In this document: positions 12,580 to 24,144 of the stretch, piece by piece
Numbering within the stretch: position 1 is the stretch's first letter
How the letters are laid out: every line of letters starts with the position of its first letter
Assembly: GCA_910591455.2 (NCBI GenBank)
Contig: OU342815.1
Span: forward strand, 21,171,693 to 21,235,692
Direction of reading: 5' to 3'
DNA from: Pholis gunnellus
Taxonomy: Eukaryota; Chordata; Actinopteri; Perciformes; Pholidae
DNA: 64,000 nt
Translations under genes and position numbers: made by a program
Notes under the pieces: generated by a model
Told to the model about the DNA's origin: nothing
The model's input: the letters and a program-made list of their open reading frames with translations, nothing else
Database searches by the model: none

Positions 12580-13500
12580 ACTTTTCTATTTCCTCTCAGC
12601 GGCTTTTAAAATGGTGAGGGCTTAGCCGGTGGCTTGCAGCTAACATTGCAAACAGCGCCAACATTGATAACTATGGCAAAAACATGTTGATGGAGCCAAT
12701 ACCTGAGGGGGAACTGGAGGGTGGTCATCTGCTTCTATGACATCGCTTCCGGCATTATCAACTGCAACCGCAGTATTGATGCAGAGCGGCGGAGGTCGTG
12801 AGCCAACCAATGTGGCACGCTCACATGGACTAAAAGCATGCACGGCCGGCCCGGCTCCGCCAACAAAGAGCAGCTCTGATACACACAAAAGGAGAGCGAC
12901 TTCATTCTCTGCTCATGTCAACAATATTTCACTGTATCTTTACATGGCAAGTAGTTGTTTGCTGCTATATTAATATTCTGCACCCTGTTAATTGCACCTT
13001 TTAACAGACAAAAATGTTGTTTAGCCTGCACTAGGCATTAGAGCGGAAGTCGAGAAGAAAACTGGAAAAATATTCAGCAAACATACAATTAATAAGATAA
13101 AATAATCCTTTATTAGTCCCACAGTGTGGAAATTTACAGGATTACAGCAGCATACTGGATCGTGCAAACAAGAGACATAGTAAAAAACAATGTATCAAAA
13201 CAAGTATTGTAAATAAGTAATAAACAGTAAGGAACATTAAGTAAGTAATCAAACTCATTCAAAGATTTAATAGATACAGTGAGTGTAAATTTAAGTATGA
13301 ATATGTTTGGATACATGTTTTGTTATTGAGAATCAGTTAACATTGTGAATTTTAGTTTTAACATTGTGTTTGCATTATTCAGATAATATTGGAGGCGTCA
13401 ACTACCCCATGAGGCACTGTTTAGTATTCACAAATTTAAATCAATTAAAATGAATATCATATGTTGCATTGTTTTGTTTTATAATAATAATAACTAGAAA
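12580..13500. mobile_element. transposable element copy in unit 4
   Basis: About 0.92 kb absent from units 1-3. It contains a GC-rich left part and, near 13098-13150, the teleost-type 'cctttattagtcccacagtg' retroelement tail, then an AT-rich end with an ATA run. Only short open frames are present (such as 12640-12888 on the minus strand), none of them recognisable. The family is not identified with certainty. Confidence 0.7.
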
Positions 13501-15377
13501 TTGGAGCAGTAGGTTGGAGTTCATGTCGCTTTGCGGCTCTTTCTGCCAAATGTGTAACTCCGTTGGATTCCATTGACATCTGTGTGCGACAGCAAAACAT
13601 TTCCAAGCCTTTGGGCCAAAAATGGTGTATAAAGAGTAAAAATTGTGGGACTCAGCACAATTTGTTCGTAAAAATGATAGAATACTTTCCTGCTCCGCTC
13701 CACTCTGACAGTTATGTCATCACTCTGGCGCTGAACATTCTGTGCAATACACACCCATTATAAAAACTGAAATGGACCCAAAATGTTCCTGAAACTTAAT
13801 CTGTGACTTCATGAAAACTGTGCTAGCTATCAAAATGCCCATTTGGCTCAATAAAGTCCAGTGTTTTGTCAACGTTTTAAACTTCAAATCATTGTTCTAC
13901 GTTAATGTATGGCTAGTCAATATGGGCCCAAACTTAAGTGTTTTTTTAGCTCTATTCACGCCAAAACCACATTCAAGTGAATGGAGAAATTTTGCTCAGT
14001 CTTTCGCAATTTTCAGGAAAACCGCTGGACAAATCTCTCTAGAAAATAGATAGCAAACGATTCCCGATCAGGCCGCAAGTTTTGATGTATTTTTTGCGCA
14101 GGTGTTGGCAACGCTGTGTGAGGAGAAGCGCGGCAAACTTTCTGGCCGATAAAGATTATTATTATTAAGCCCGATGGATTATATACAGTGTGCTTTGAAA
14201 CAGGCAGTTTTACTGCCTTTGTGCTACAAAGCCACACTGAATAACTTTATTTATATAGCACCTTTAAAAACAGAGTTTACAATGGGCTTTGACAGACAAA
14301 ACAGCAAAAGCAATGCAATGATAACAACGGAAATCTCAACAGTGAGGCCCAACAAAGCACGACAACTAAGGTAAGAGTTAAACCCGGAAAAAACAGTAAT
14401 AGACAAAACAGAATAAAACAGTCGATACGATAAAAATACACTAATAAAATGATTTAGTATAATACTAAAGGTTTATGTTATGGCCATCTATTATAATTAT
14501 TCCAAATGAGAATCTTGTATTTTCCATCAGTTTAGTATAGCAGAAATGAATCTAAATACTTTAATACCCACATGTGCCTCAGCCAACATTCGTACGGAGA
14601 AGGAGCCAGTCTAGGTCGGACATCAGAGCTAACGACATAGCAAATCTCAATGCTTCATCATTGTAGAACAAACACTGCACCATAATAGCAGAATTAGTCG
14701 AACATTTAACCATAATTTGAGTGAACTGACTTCAACTGCTAACTGTTTTAGGTGACTTCATGGTAATCTTAAACTTGTACTTGCAGCTAGCAGTGCGCAA
14801 AAACAAATTTTAGGCTCAGTGATTAGACGTTTACTTACCAAAGAGGTCGTTTGGAGTCGTAGCTGTATAAACTGATAATTGATAGTGATAAAAAAACAAG
14901 GCATGAATAGAGAAGTCATTTTATGCGAAGAGGCATAAACAAGAAACATTAGCCAACATTAGCTTTCTTAAGTGGCTAACATTAGTTAACTTCTCATTTA
15001 CAACATGACAATTTAGATGCCTCACTTGTTTATTTTGATTTCATTGTCTTAACTTGAAGCATTGTTAACTACCCAGAATATTTGTCTGTCTTGCAAAATC
15101 AAAGGTCTTGAAGTGCCTTTGTCTATTAGGTTTAGCAGTGAAATGTAGAGCTACATTTCTCAGCAGATTTAAAGCATTTTAGGATGAAAACGTGCTTGCC
15201 AAGAGCTGCTTGCTGTCTAAAAGAATTCTAATATATTACATTTCATGAACCATTACATATATTGTTTGTTATAAACTATTTCAGTGTGACAGTTGGGCAA
15301 TAAGCTTGACAAAAAGAAGTGCAGAAATTATTCATTTAATTTGCATTTGATACATTCAGGAAACATTTAGGGAACAT

Positions 15378-16137
15378 TTAGTTGCAGGAATCAGTAATGC
15401 GCCTCATGCTCATGAACCTCATGCCGCTCATGCCCATGTCCTTGAAGCTCCTGTACTCTCCGGGCCTCATGTACATCTGCTTGCCTCTGTACTGGGGCTG
15501 CTCGTACATCAGCCAATGGCCGTCCATCACGTTGCAAGACTGGCACTCGTTCATGCGGTGACGATCCATGATGTTGTCACAGTCGTCCATCAGCTCGTGA
15601 CTCTGACCACCGAAGTTCTCCCTCTCGTAGATCTTCATCCTGAACTGACCTCTGTGCTGTTTTGAAGAAACAAGAGAAAAATGTTGATTATTTCCGAGAT
15701 AAAAAAGTTATCACTCAAAGATCAACTTTAAGGTCTGTTTTAAACCTACCATGGGGATCATACGGCAAGACCTGATGCAGTCCCTCATGCCCATCATGCT
15801 CATGTAGTCGGCGTACTCGCCCCTCCTCATGAAGTACTGGCTCCCCATGTAGTTGGTGCGGTCGTAGACCATGAAGCAGCCGCTCTCCACCCTGCAGGAG
15901 TGACACCTGCTCAGGTAGGAGGTCATGTCAGAGCAGTCGCTCATGCACTCATAGGAGCGACCCTGGAAGTTCTTCTCTTCGTAGAAGGTGATCTGAAAAC
16001 AAGTGAATTATAATGTATTATAATTATAATGTTAATGATAAAGCAGTGAGGTGAATATGGTGACAGTAATTTTTGCTTATTACAAAAAGATTTTTAAACA
16101 GTACCTTGCCCCTCATGTTCATGCCGGAGTTGCTCAT
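15378..16137 (-). CDS. crygm: gamma-M crystallin, array copy 5
   Basis: The exons are 16137-16105 (MSNSGMNMRGK), 15992-15750 and 15656-15378, giving 184 residues. It is clearly more diverged than copies 1-4: NIMDRHRMN for SIMDHHRMN, QPQYRGKQMYM for QPQFRGRQMYM, RSFKDMG for RNFRDMG, a single GMSGMRF unit instead of two, and a C-terminus RITDSCN instead of RITDSYN. Intron 1 is 112 bp because of a local AT-rich duplication (around 16014-16030). ATTAAA is at 15335-15340. Four Greek keys are intact and the single Trp is retained. Confidence 0.96.
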
Positions 16138-16192
16138 GGTTGCTGTAGAAGTGCTGTTGCTGAAGTGCTTGCCTATCTGGTTTAACCCTTTC

Positions 16193-16257
16193 CTTTTATA
16201 CCTGACCAAGGTAAAGAATCAGTGACCCCTCCCCCTCAGAACCCCATTACTCAGCAA
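16193..16257 (-). promoter_or_regulatory. crygm copy 5 promoter: TATA box plus Maf half-site
   Basis: TATAAAAG is at 16200-16193 and TTGCTGAG at 16257-16250 on the minus strand. Confidence 0.75.
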
Positions 16258-16725
16258 TTTACTATTGAAGCCAAAAGAATGCAGAGGTTTTGTGCATTTT
16301 TCAGGGGCTGGGTACCTTGTAGTCCATGACAACTAACACTGCATCTGTGATGCGTCACGAGGTCCTGACAAAAAGATTCACGTGTTGCCATGTTGACCAA
16401 TAGGAGCATAGAACTGAAAACACGGTAAAGAGGGATGATGTTGGTGTTGCTCAGTGAAACTTTGAAAAATAGGTCAGTTATGTTGTTTTTCAATTTTATA
16501 GCTTTTACAATCTCAAGATTATCAAACACACCGCTTCTGACGCCATTGTTTGTTAACGTTCTTGTTCTCAGAAGTCAGTCCCAAGCACATCTTTCCCTGT
16601 GACACCACGCAGCTTGTGAAAGCCGACGTGTGGTCTGTTGTGTTCAATCATGGCAAGAATTTATGACTCAAATCGCTTAATCTAACAAAGTGACCATCTT
16701 AAAGACGCTTTATATAAAATTGGGG

Positions 16726-17644
16726 ACTTTTCTATTTCCTCTCAGCGGCTTGTAAGATGGCGAGGGCTTAGCCGGTGGCTTGCAGCTAACATTGCAAACA
16801 GCGCCAACATTGATAACTATGGCAAAAACATGTTGATGGAGCCAATACCTGAGGGGGAACTGGAGGGTGGTCATCTGCTTCTATGACATCGCTTCCGGCA
16901 TTATCAACTGCAACCGCAGTATTGATGCAGAGCGGCGGAGGTCGTGAGCCAACCAATGTGGCACGCTCACATGGACTAAAAGCATGCACGGCCGGCCCGG
17001 CTCCGCCAACAAAGAGCAGCTCTGATACACACAAAAGGAGAGCGACTTCATTCTCTGCTCATGTCAACAATATTTCACTGTATCTTTACATGGCAAGTAG
17101 TTGTTTGCTGCTATATTAATATTCTGCACCCTGTTAATTGCACCTTTTAACAGACAAAAATGTTGTTTAGCCTGCACTAGGCATTAGAGCGGAAGTCGAG
17201 AAGAAAACTGGAAAAATATTCAGCAAACATACAATTAATAAGATAAAATAATCCTTTATTAGTCCCACAGTGTGGAAATTTACAGGATTACAGCAGCATA
17301 CTGGATCGTGCAAACAAGAGACATAGTAAAAAACAATGTATCAAAACAAGTATTGTAAGTAAGTAATAAACAGTAAGGAACATTAAGTAAGTAATCAAAC
17401 TCATTCAAAGATTTAATAAATACAGTGAGTGTGAATTTAAGTATGAATATGCTTGGATACGTGTTTTGTTATTGAGAATTAGCTAACATTGTGAATTTTA
17501 GTTAAAACATTGTGTTTGCATTATTCAGATATTATTGGAGACGTCAACTACCCCATGAGGCACTGTTTAGTATTCAAAACATTTTAATCAATTAAAATTA
17601 ATATTATATGTTACATTGTTTTGTTTTATAATAATAATAATAAT
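16726..17644. mobile_element. transposable element copy in unit 5
   Basis: Nearly identical to 12580-13500 with the same left junction, so both descend from one insertion that was later copied with the unit. At its right end it joins directly to the 'tatagcacc' repeat, without the 740-bp dispersed element that follows it in unit 4. Confidence 0.7.
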
Positions 17645-17880
17645 CATAACTTTATGTATATAGCACCTTTAAAAACAGAGTTTACAATGTGCTTTGACAG
17701 ACAAAACAGCAAAAGCAAGGCAATGATAACAACAACGGAAAGCTCAACAGTGAGGCCCAACAAAGCACCTCAACTAAGGTAAGAGTTAAACCTGGATAAA
17801 ACAGTACAATAGATGAAACAGAAAAAACAGTCGATACGATAAAAATACACTAATAAAATAAATAAAATAAAATAATTTAG

Positions 17881-18111
17881 TAAAATCAACAAATAAAAAT
17901 CAAATAGTAAATATTCTTTTTTTAACTGTGGTAAAGAAAATGGAAGGAACTTTGACTCCAGACTGCAGTAGAGACTAACATTTTGTGTAAGTTACACTAC
18001 ATAGTTTCAAATTCAAACAATGAGGAGCTGGTGAGTCCGTACATTTGTTGCTGATAATATCCGCAGTGTTCCTTCAAAATACTGTAGAAACACTAGTGTC
18101 CTGAATATTTA
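17881..18111. other. unit-6-specific insertion
   Basis: AT-rich stretch of about 230 bp between TTTAGTA and AATACTAAAGG, absent from units 1-5. No coding content or terminal repeats were seen. Confidence 0.5.
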
Positions 18112-18418
18112 AATAATACTAAAGGTTTATGTTATGGCCATTTATTATAATTATTCCAAATGAGAATCTTGTATTTTCCATCAGTTTAGTATAGCAGAAA
18201 TGAATCTAAATACTTTAATACCCACATGTGCCTCAGCCAACATTCGTACGGAGAAGGAGCCAGTCTAGGTCGGACATCAGAGCTAACGACATAGCAAATC
18301 TCAATGCTTCATCATTGTAGAACAAAACACTGCACTATAATAGCGGAATTAGTCGAACATTTAACCATAATTTGAGTGAACTGACTTCAACTGCTAACTG
18401 TTTTAGGTGACTTCATGG

Positions 18419-19095
18419 CAGTGGTGGGCCGTCAGGGCCAGCAAGGCCTTCTCTGATGGCCTAAACAGAATCACAAACTTATAGTTATTTCATAATTTAA
18501 TAATTTTTCTTAAATATACTACATGTATTATAATTTATAAAAATATTGTTCCCATTATCTTATTTTCTCATTGCACAGCTACTGTTTTCCTCAGTTGCTC
18601 TGCTTCCAGTGCAGCTTGTTTTAAGTAGAGCTTTTATCCAATCAGATTTCACCTCTGTGTCTCTAAGAAGAGAGGCCCCAGGCCTGCAGACTCACAAGTG
18701 AATCCCTGTGCAGTTTAAGTGAATGGGGACGATATTGTAGATTGTCATAGTCTTCAACCAATCAGATCTTTAGTTTGACATGTTGGGCGTATTCTTTGAC
18801 GTGCCAGAGCCTTCTAGCTGGCCTACAACTACGTCAGCATTACGTGCAGCTCAGTTTTCAGGTGCAGCACTGCAGTGAGGTGCAGCGTCTGCTGTGATTG
18901 GTCAGTGGGTGAGCACGTGACTATTGGAAAACAAAACTTAAGTCGAGGCTTAAGTTTACAGTAGTAAGAGTTCAATTTGAAAGATATGGAAGAAATTGTG
19001 ACACTTTTTCCATTTTGCTTGGTGTAGATTTTATTTTTTTACCTAGTTTTTTTTTTTTAACACTCAATGGCTGAAGGAGGATAAACTCATTTTTG
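18419..19095. mobile_element. probable DNA-transposon remnant
   Basis: Begins CAGTGGTGGGCCGTCAGGGCC, a sequence that looks like a terminal end of hAT-type elements in fish. It replaces about 240 bp of unit sequence. I could not find the matching inverted end on the right, so the element is probably truncated. There is no transposase reading frame. Confidence 0.45.
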
Positions 19096-19493
19096 AATTA
19101 GTTTAGTTAACTTCTCACAATATGACAATTTAGATGCCTCACTTGTTTATTTTGATTTCATTGTCAAACTTGAAGCATCGTTAACTACCCAGAATATTTG
19201 TCTGTCTTGCAAAATCAAAGGTCTTGAAGTGCCTTTGTCTGTTGGGTTTAGCAGTCAAATGTAGAGCTACATTTCTCAGCAGATTTAAAGCATTTTAGGA
19301 TGAAAACGTGCTTGCCAAGAGCTGCTTGCTGTCTAAAAGAATTCTAAGGTATTACATTTCATGAACCGTTACATATATTGTTTGTTATAAACTATTTCAC
19401 TGTGACAGTTGGGCAATAAGCTTGACAAAAAGAAGTGCAGAAATTATTCATTTAATTTGCATTTCATACATTCAGGAAACATTTAGGGAACAT

Positions 19494-20268
19494 TTAGTTG
19501 CAGGAATCAGTGATGCGCCTCATGCTCATGAACCTCATGCCGCTCATGCCGCTCATGCCACCCATGCCGCCGCCCATGCCCATGTCCCTGAAGCTCTTGT
19601 ACTCTCCGGGCCTCATGTACATCTGCCTGCCTCTGAACTGGGGCTGCTCGTACATCAGCCAGTGGCCGTCCATCACGTTGCAGGACTGGCACTCGTTCAT
19701 GCGGTGACGGTCCATGATGTTGTCACAGTCGTCCATCAGCTCGTGACTCTGACCACCGAAGTTCTCCCTCTCGTAGATCTTCATCCTGAACTGACCTCTG
19801 TGCTGTTTTGGAGAAACAAGAGAAAAATGTTGATTATTTCCGAGATAAAAAAGGGATCATTCAAAGATCAACTTTAAGGTCTGTTTTAAACCTACCATGG
19901 GGATCATACGGCAAGACCTGATGCAGTCCCTCATGCCCATCATGCTCATGTGGTCGGCGTACTCGCCCCTCCTCATGAAGTACTGGCTCCCCATGTAGTT
20001 GGTGCGGTCGTAGACCATGAAGCAGCCACTCTCCACCCTGCAGGAGTGACACCTGTTCAGGTAGGAGGTCATGTCAGAGCAGTCGCTCATGCACTCATAG
20101 GAGCGACCCTGGAAGTTCTTCTCCTCGTAGAAGGTGATCTGAAAACAAGTGAATTATAATGTTTAGAAATAAAGCAGTGAGGTGAATATAGTGACAGTAA
20201 TTTTTGCTTATTGAAAAAAGATTTTTAAACATTACCTTGCCCCTCATGTTCATGTCGGTGTTGCTCAT
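19494..20268 (-). CDS. crygm: gamma-M crystallin, array copy 6, with Gly/Met expansion
   Basis: The exons are 20268-20236, 20138-19896 and 19802-19494, giving 194 residues, the longest in the cluster. The extra length is a Gly/Met insertion in the fourth Greek key: the paralogues read DMGMSGMRF while this copy reads DMGMGGGMGGMSGMSGMRF. The rest resembles copy 5 (NIMDRHRMN, C-terminal DSCN). Exon 1 is the 11-codon type. Splice sites, TATA box and Maf site are intact, so it should be expressed. The insertion falls in a loop before the last beta strands of the C-terminal domain. ATTAAA is at 19451-19456. Confidence 0.95.
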
Positions 20269-20323
20269 GGTTGCTGTAGATGTGCTGTTGCTGAACTGCT
20301 TGCCTACCTGGTTTAACCCTTTC

Positions 20324-20391
20324 CTTTTATACCTGACCAAACGTAAAGAATCAGTGACCCCTCCCCCTCAGAGAACCCCATTACTCAGCAA
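20324..20391 (-). promoter_or_regulatory. crygm copy 6 promoter: TATA box plus Maf half-site
   Basis: TATAAAAG is at 20331-20324 and TTGCTGAG at 20391-20384 on the minus strand. The spacing is 3 bp longer than in copies 1-5 through small indels (extra GA within CAGAGAACC). Confidence 0.75.
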
Positions 20392-21536
20392 TTTACTATT
20401 GAAGCCAACAGAATGCAGAGGTTTTGTGCATTTTTTTCAGGGACTGGGGACCTCGTAGTCTTTAGAAAAGGCCTTTTCTGTCGTTACAGAAAGCATTACA
20501 AACAGTGCTTTATGTCATGTAAATAGGTTAAACTATGTGACTGGTAAAAACTGTGAGTATAACCTGTATGGTGCAGATATTTTCTGTATTTGGTTATAGT
20601 GAGAATGTACGTGGTTCTGTTCAACTACCCATTTAAGAAATTTTAATTGAATGAAAGATACAGAAGTGCTTTTAGTAACTCGCTCTGAAAATAATCTCAA
20701 ACTTGATGAAGACAATGACGGGGTTCTACACACAAAATACAGTATGTTTTTGTTCTTCAATTACACATTCAGAGGCAGATAAACCTCTGGACTTCATACT
20801 ATAAATTAAAAAGGTTTTCTAGTTTTCTATGATTGCATAACTTGCTGCTGTCTGGTAACAGTTAAATACATTTAAACAACAGTGATGCCCAGTACAAATA
20901 CTTTTTTAGTATAGAGTTATAGAGTCATAGTCAAACACATTATGAAACAAATTGACATTTCACATATATATACTGTATGTAATGTATATATATACACTTT
21001 ATCTCACATATGTAATTATATCACTGTTCACCATTAAAGACCTATTTTTGCATAACTTCAGAAACTTATTTTCCAAAATATGAAGCGAACACTGCATGTG
21101 ACTAAAACATGAGCAGGGGAATCTAACAACAACACTGTGATATGTACATTAATTGAAGTAACTGTAAGAAACTTTAAAATGGTTATGAAACGGTCTTAAT
21201 TTAATATTGATCTCTCTATATGACCTCGTAATCAAACATGACCACCAGCTGAGAATATTGGATATTTCTAAATAGTTGTTCTTCATGACTATCGGGCTTG
21301 ATTCACCGTGAAATCATGAAACATAATATAAAAAAATTCTTTGTCATCAATATTACGTAGTCATACCTTATGTATATTAATTTAGTGTTCTCTATAATAT
21401 TGTGGAATTTTAATATAATATAGGTGGGGGCTTCAAATAAGCCCAGTAGGTTTTCTGCCTCTTCCTGCACTGTGATATTATTTATCTCTGTTATGTTTGT
21501 GTATTTTCTAAATTGTGCAATATAAACTAAACTTAA

Positions 21537-21990
21537 CTAAAACGAGATGAAACGATAAACAGCATGCGGGTTCACTAGAAACTCCTTTAGCTCAGACTCC
21601 AGCGGGGCCTCCAGGAGCGACCGGCCCATCACGGAGAGACCGAGATCTGGCTTTGCTGCCGCCTTTGACCTGCAGTCGGAACTCCGGCGGAAAGACCAGA
21701 GCTCAGCCCCCGGCAGTCCTCCTTTAGCCAGGAGCAGAGCAGAGCTCCTCGGGTCCCCGCTGGGAGCCAACACAGACACCACACTGCTGGAGACCCAGGC
21801 TGTATTGCTGGGCCTGCTTGGGAGGTGAGGCACAGGAGAACCAGAACCAGGACTGAGCGGGGAACACTGCAGTAAAATGAGAGGTTTTCTAAAGGGAATC
21901 TGGTGCTCTGAAACACGACCACTTTTGTCCACAGCAACCGTCAAAATCAACACAAAAAGAAAGTTCTTCACAATAGCTTTAAGTTAAAAA
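21537..21990 (-). repeat. dispersed repeat R1, minus orientation
   Basis: Its right part, read on the minus strand from about 21985 ('cttaaagctat...gaactttc'), matches 57850-57965 on the plus strand. The left part (21590-21870) is GC-rich. Its 144-codon open frame is part of the repeat and has no recognised domain. Confidence 0.6.
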
Positions 21991-22200
21991 GGTATCACAC
22001 AAATTTAACAATCTGGAAAATTTACTTTTTCGCTCTCGGGAGCCAGAAAGCGACTTTCCAAAATTGTCAAATTACTTCTTCGCGATAAAGACCTTGTTTT
22101 GTAGTATGTGTTTTTTTAATTGTGTGGTTCATGTGAATGTATGTTTTCTTGATATCTTTCGTGTATATTTTTTGAAACTATGTTGCATACTGTTGCACTG

Positions 22201-22280
22201 TGTTTATTGTTATGCACCAATCACTTAGTCAAATTCCTTGTTTGTGTAACGTACTTGGCAATAAACTATTCTGATTCTGA
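22201..22280 (-). repeat. teleost retroelement tail, minus orientation
   Basis: Read on the minus strand it begins TCAGAATCAGAATAG and continues with a TTATTGCCAAGTACGTTACAC-like block. The related copy is at 29968-30052 on the plus strand. This tail type is widespread in fish genomes. Confidence 0.6.
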
Positions 22281-23289
22281 AAAGCAGGTGGATTATGAGC
22301 AGCTTGACAATGCTTACTGTCCCCAAGATTTACAAACGTACTGCAAATGCAGAAAAACACCAAAGTAGCTAATACACCAAAGTAGCTAATACTGGCAGTT
22401 CAGTGTTTTTAACAAGAAATTACACATTATTGTGTAAATATTTCCCAGATGGCGGTACTAGAGATTCTAAATGAAAGGGGTTTATCTCCATTGGAGCAGG
22501 AATGGGTTCAGCAAATTTCAAAGCAACCAGTAAATAGGTTTATATAACTTAAATGCATTTTGGGAAAAAGTTTCATCCTCTAGGGCTGCATAATTGTGCT
22601 CAGTAACTTTGTCAGACAATTTGATCTAAGTATTTTGTGTGGACTGATGGTATCAGAGAAATGATCAGCAAAGTTCAGGGTCAACAAAAGCCTTTGAGTT
22701 CACTGAACAACATAAATGCAGTTTTGAGCAGACAATGGCACTAGAGTAAAGGTCATCAAAACCCCTGGACTCCATCCTTATATATACACATCGATATATA
22801 TTCCTACTTAACAAAATATTACCCTAAACAGCAAGACCTTTGAAAGCATTAATACATATACTGCATGATGATACCAATATTTTATACTATGGGCATTAAT
22901 ATGACTGTTTTTTTTTTAAATTCGAGAACATGTTGAAGTCTCTGGTTATTTTCAAAATAATATACCTTCCGTCATTAATCATAGGGTGTTGGGTCAATTT
23001 CTTTCCTTCGAACAAAATACTGTTTACTACGTGCACCATGTGTTATATCCTTTCTGTGATCTTTCTCACGTTTAAAGGATATTTTGTGATGTAAAAAGAT
23101 TAGAAAAAACAACTTTACTAAAACTAAATATATCTCAGGCGTTTGTTAGAAATCACTGATTGCTCTAGTGAGATGACACAGTAATTGCTGCATGCACTAA
23201 ATTCATATTAAATGTAGCAACAGGTAGAAATATTTTGTCAAAAAAAGTTTTATTTTGGTTCATTTTTCACATATTGTACACAACTGTTT

Positions 23290-24011
23290 TTACATGTCAG
23301 TGATGCGCTTCATGCTCATGAACCTCATGCCGCTCATGCCCATGTCCCTGAAGCTCTTGTACTCTCCGGGCCTCATGTACATCTGCTTGCCTCTGTACTG
23401 GGGCTGCTCGTACATCAGCCAGTGGCCGTCCATCACGTTGCAGGACTGGCACTCGTTCATGCGGTAACGGTCCTGGATGTTGTCACAGTCGTCCATCAGC
23501 TCGTGACTCTGACCACCGAAGTTCTCCCTCTCGTAGATCTTCATCCTGAACTGACCTCTGTGCTGTTTTGAAGAAACAAGAGAAAAATGTTGATTATTTC
23601 CGAGAAAAAAAAGAGATCACTCAAAGATCACCTTTAAGGTCTGTTTTAAACCTACCATGGGGATCATACGGCAAGACCTGATGCAGTCCCTCATGCCCAT
23701 CATGCTCATGTAGTCGGCGTACTCGCCCCTCCTCATGAAGTACTGGTTTCCCATGTAGTTGGGGCGGTCGTAGACCATGAAGCAGCCGCTCTCCACCCTG
23801 CAGGAGTGACACCTGTTCAGGTAGGAGGACATGTCGGAGCAGTCGCTCATGCACTCATAGGAGCGACCCTGGAAGTTCTTCTCCTCGTAAAAGATGATCT
23901 GAAAAAGGAAATCGTAGAGGAAAAAGGTATTTAAGCTAAAAGATAAATTGCCATAGTTGATAATTAAAGAATAAAATGTGAGGTGAATGTCCTTACCTTG
24001 CCCATGGTCAT
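23290..24011 (-). CDS. crygm: gamma-M crystallin outside the array, 5-codon first exon
   Basis: The exons are 24011-23997 (MTMGK), 23898-23656 and 23562-23290 (stop TAA), giving 176 residues. The second exon begins IIFYEEKNFQG, the C-terminal domain has NIQDRYRMN and QPQYRGKQMYM, and the protein ends in KRITDM, shorter than the array copies. Exon 2, intron 2 (93 bp) and most of exon 3 are nearly identical to the array genes. Intron 1 (98 bp), the 5' region and the 3' UTR are not, which suggests partial gene conversion. A canonical AATAAA is at 23249-23254. The 5-codon first exon is closer to the usual gamma-crystallin MGK start than the 11-codon form. Confidence 0.96.
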
Positions 24012-24080
24012 GGTTGTGGTGTTGGTAGTTCAGAGAACTTTGTTGCTAGTAAACTGATGTCGCTCCTGTATTAACAGTTA

Positions 24081-24144
24081 CTTTTATACCTGACCAAACC
24101 CACAGAGTATGTGGCCTCTATTGTGTAAACCCCTGACTAAGCAA
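24081..24144 (-). promoter_or_regulatory. crygm promoter with extended Maf element
   Basis: On the minus strand TATAAAAG is at 24088-24081 and TTGCTTAGTCAGG at 24144-24132. The latter matches the palindromic Maf element TGCTGAGTCAGCA better than the array copies do. Binding is inferred. Confidence 0.75.

Larger units (their letters stand above)
9803..13936. repeat. array unit 4 with transposable-element insertion (4134 bp)
   Basis: Follows the unit plan, but about 0.92 kb of foreign sequence replaces a short unit segment at about 12580-13500. The gene part resembles units 1-3. Confidence 0.88.
13937..16725. repeat. array unit 5, interrupted at its right end
   Basis: Unit plan with the more diverged gene copy 5. 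The unit sequence stops at the same site as in unit 4, where the related transposable-element copy begins. Confidence 0.86.
17645..20460. repeat. array unit 6, partial and rearranged; right edge of array
   Basis: Unit homology resumes at the 'tatagcacc' repeat. It is broken by a ~230-bp insertion (17881-18111) and a ~680-bp element (18419-19095), and it ends abruptly near 20460, just after the gene copy 6 promoter. The 740-bp dispersed element present between the other units is missing here. Confidence 0.82.
20461..23248. other. intergenic spacer, repeats only
   Basis: AT-rich, without supported genes. It holds a repeat at 21537-21990 and a retroelement-like tail at 22201-22280. The remainder shows nothing I can assign. 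Confidence 0.6.

Noticed and set aside
12640..12973. Open frames of 78 and 82 codons, identical in the two transposon copies
   Set aside because: They overlap on opposite strands in a repeat and show no recognisable transposase or reverse-transcriptase motif.
19422..19877. 151-codon His/Ala-rich open frame on the plus strand (similar ones at 30702-31007, 34457-34795 and 36994-37353)
   Set aside because: It is the antisense of Met-rich crystallin exon 3 (CAT/GCC repeats of ATG/GGC codons) and runs into intron and flank. It recurs wherever the crystallin exon does.
1..20460. CRISPR or other short regularly spaced repeat array
   Set aside because: The period is 3.27 kb with genes inside; no short direct repeats with unique spacers.
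21537..21971. 144-codon frame with a hydrophobic, signal-peptide-like start
   Set aside because: It belongs to dispersed repeat R1, whose other copy at 57850 encodes a different, shorter frame.
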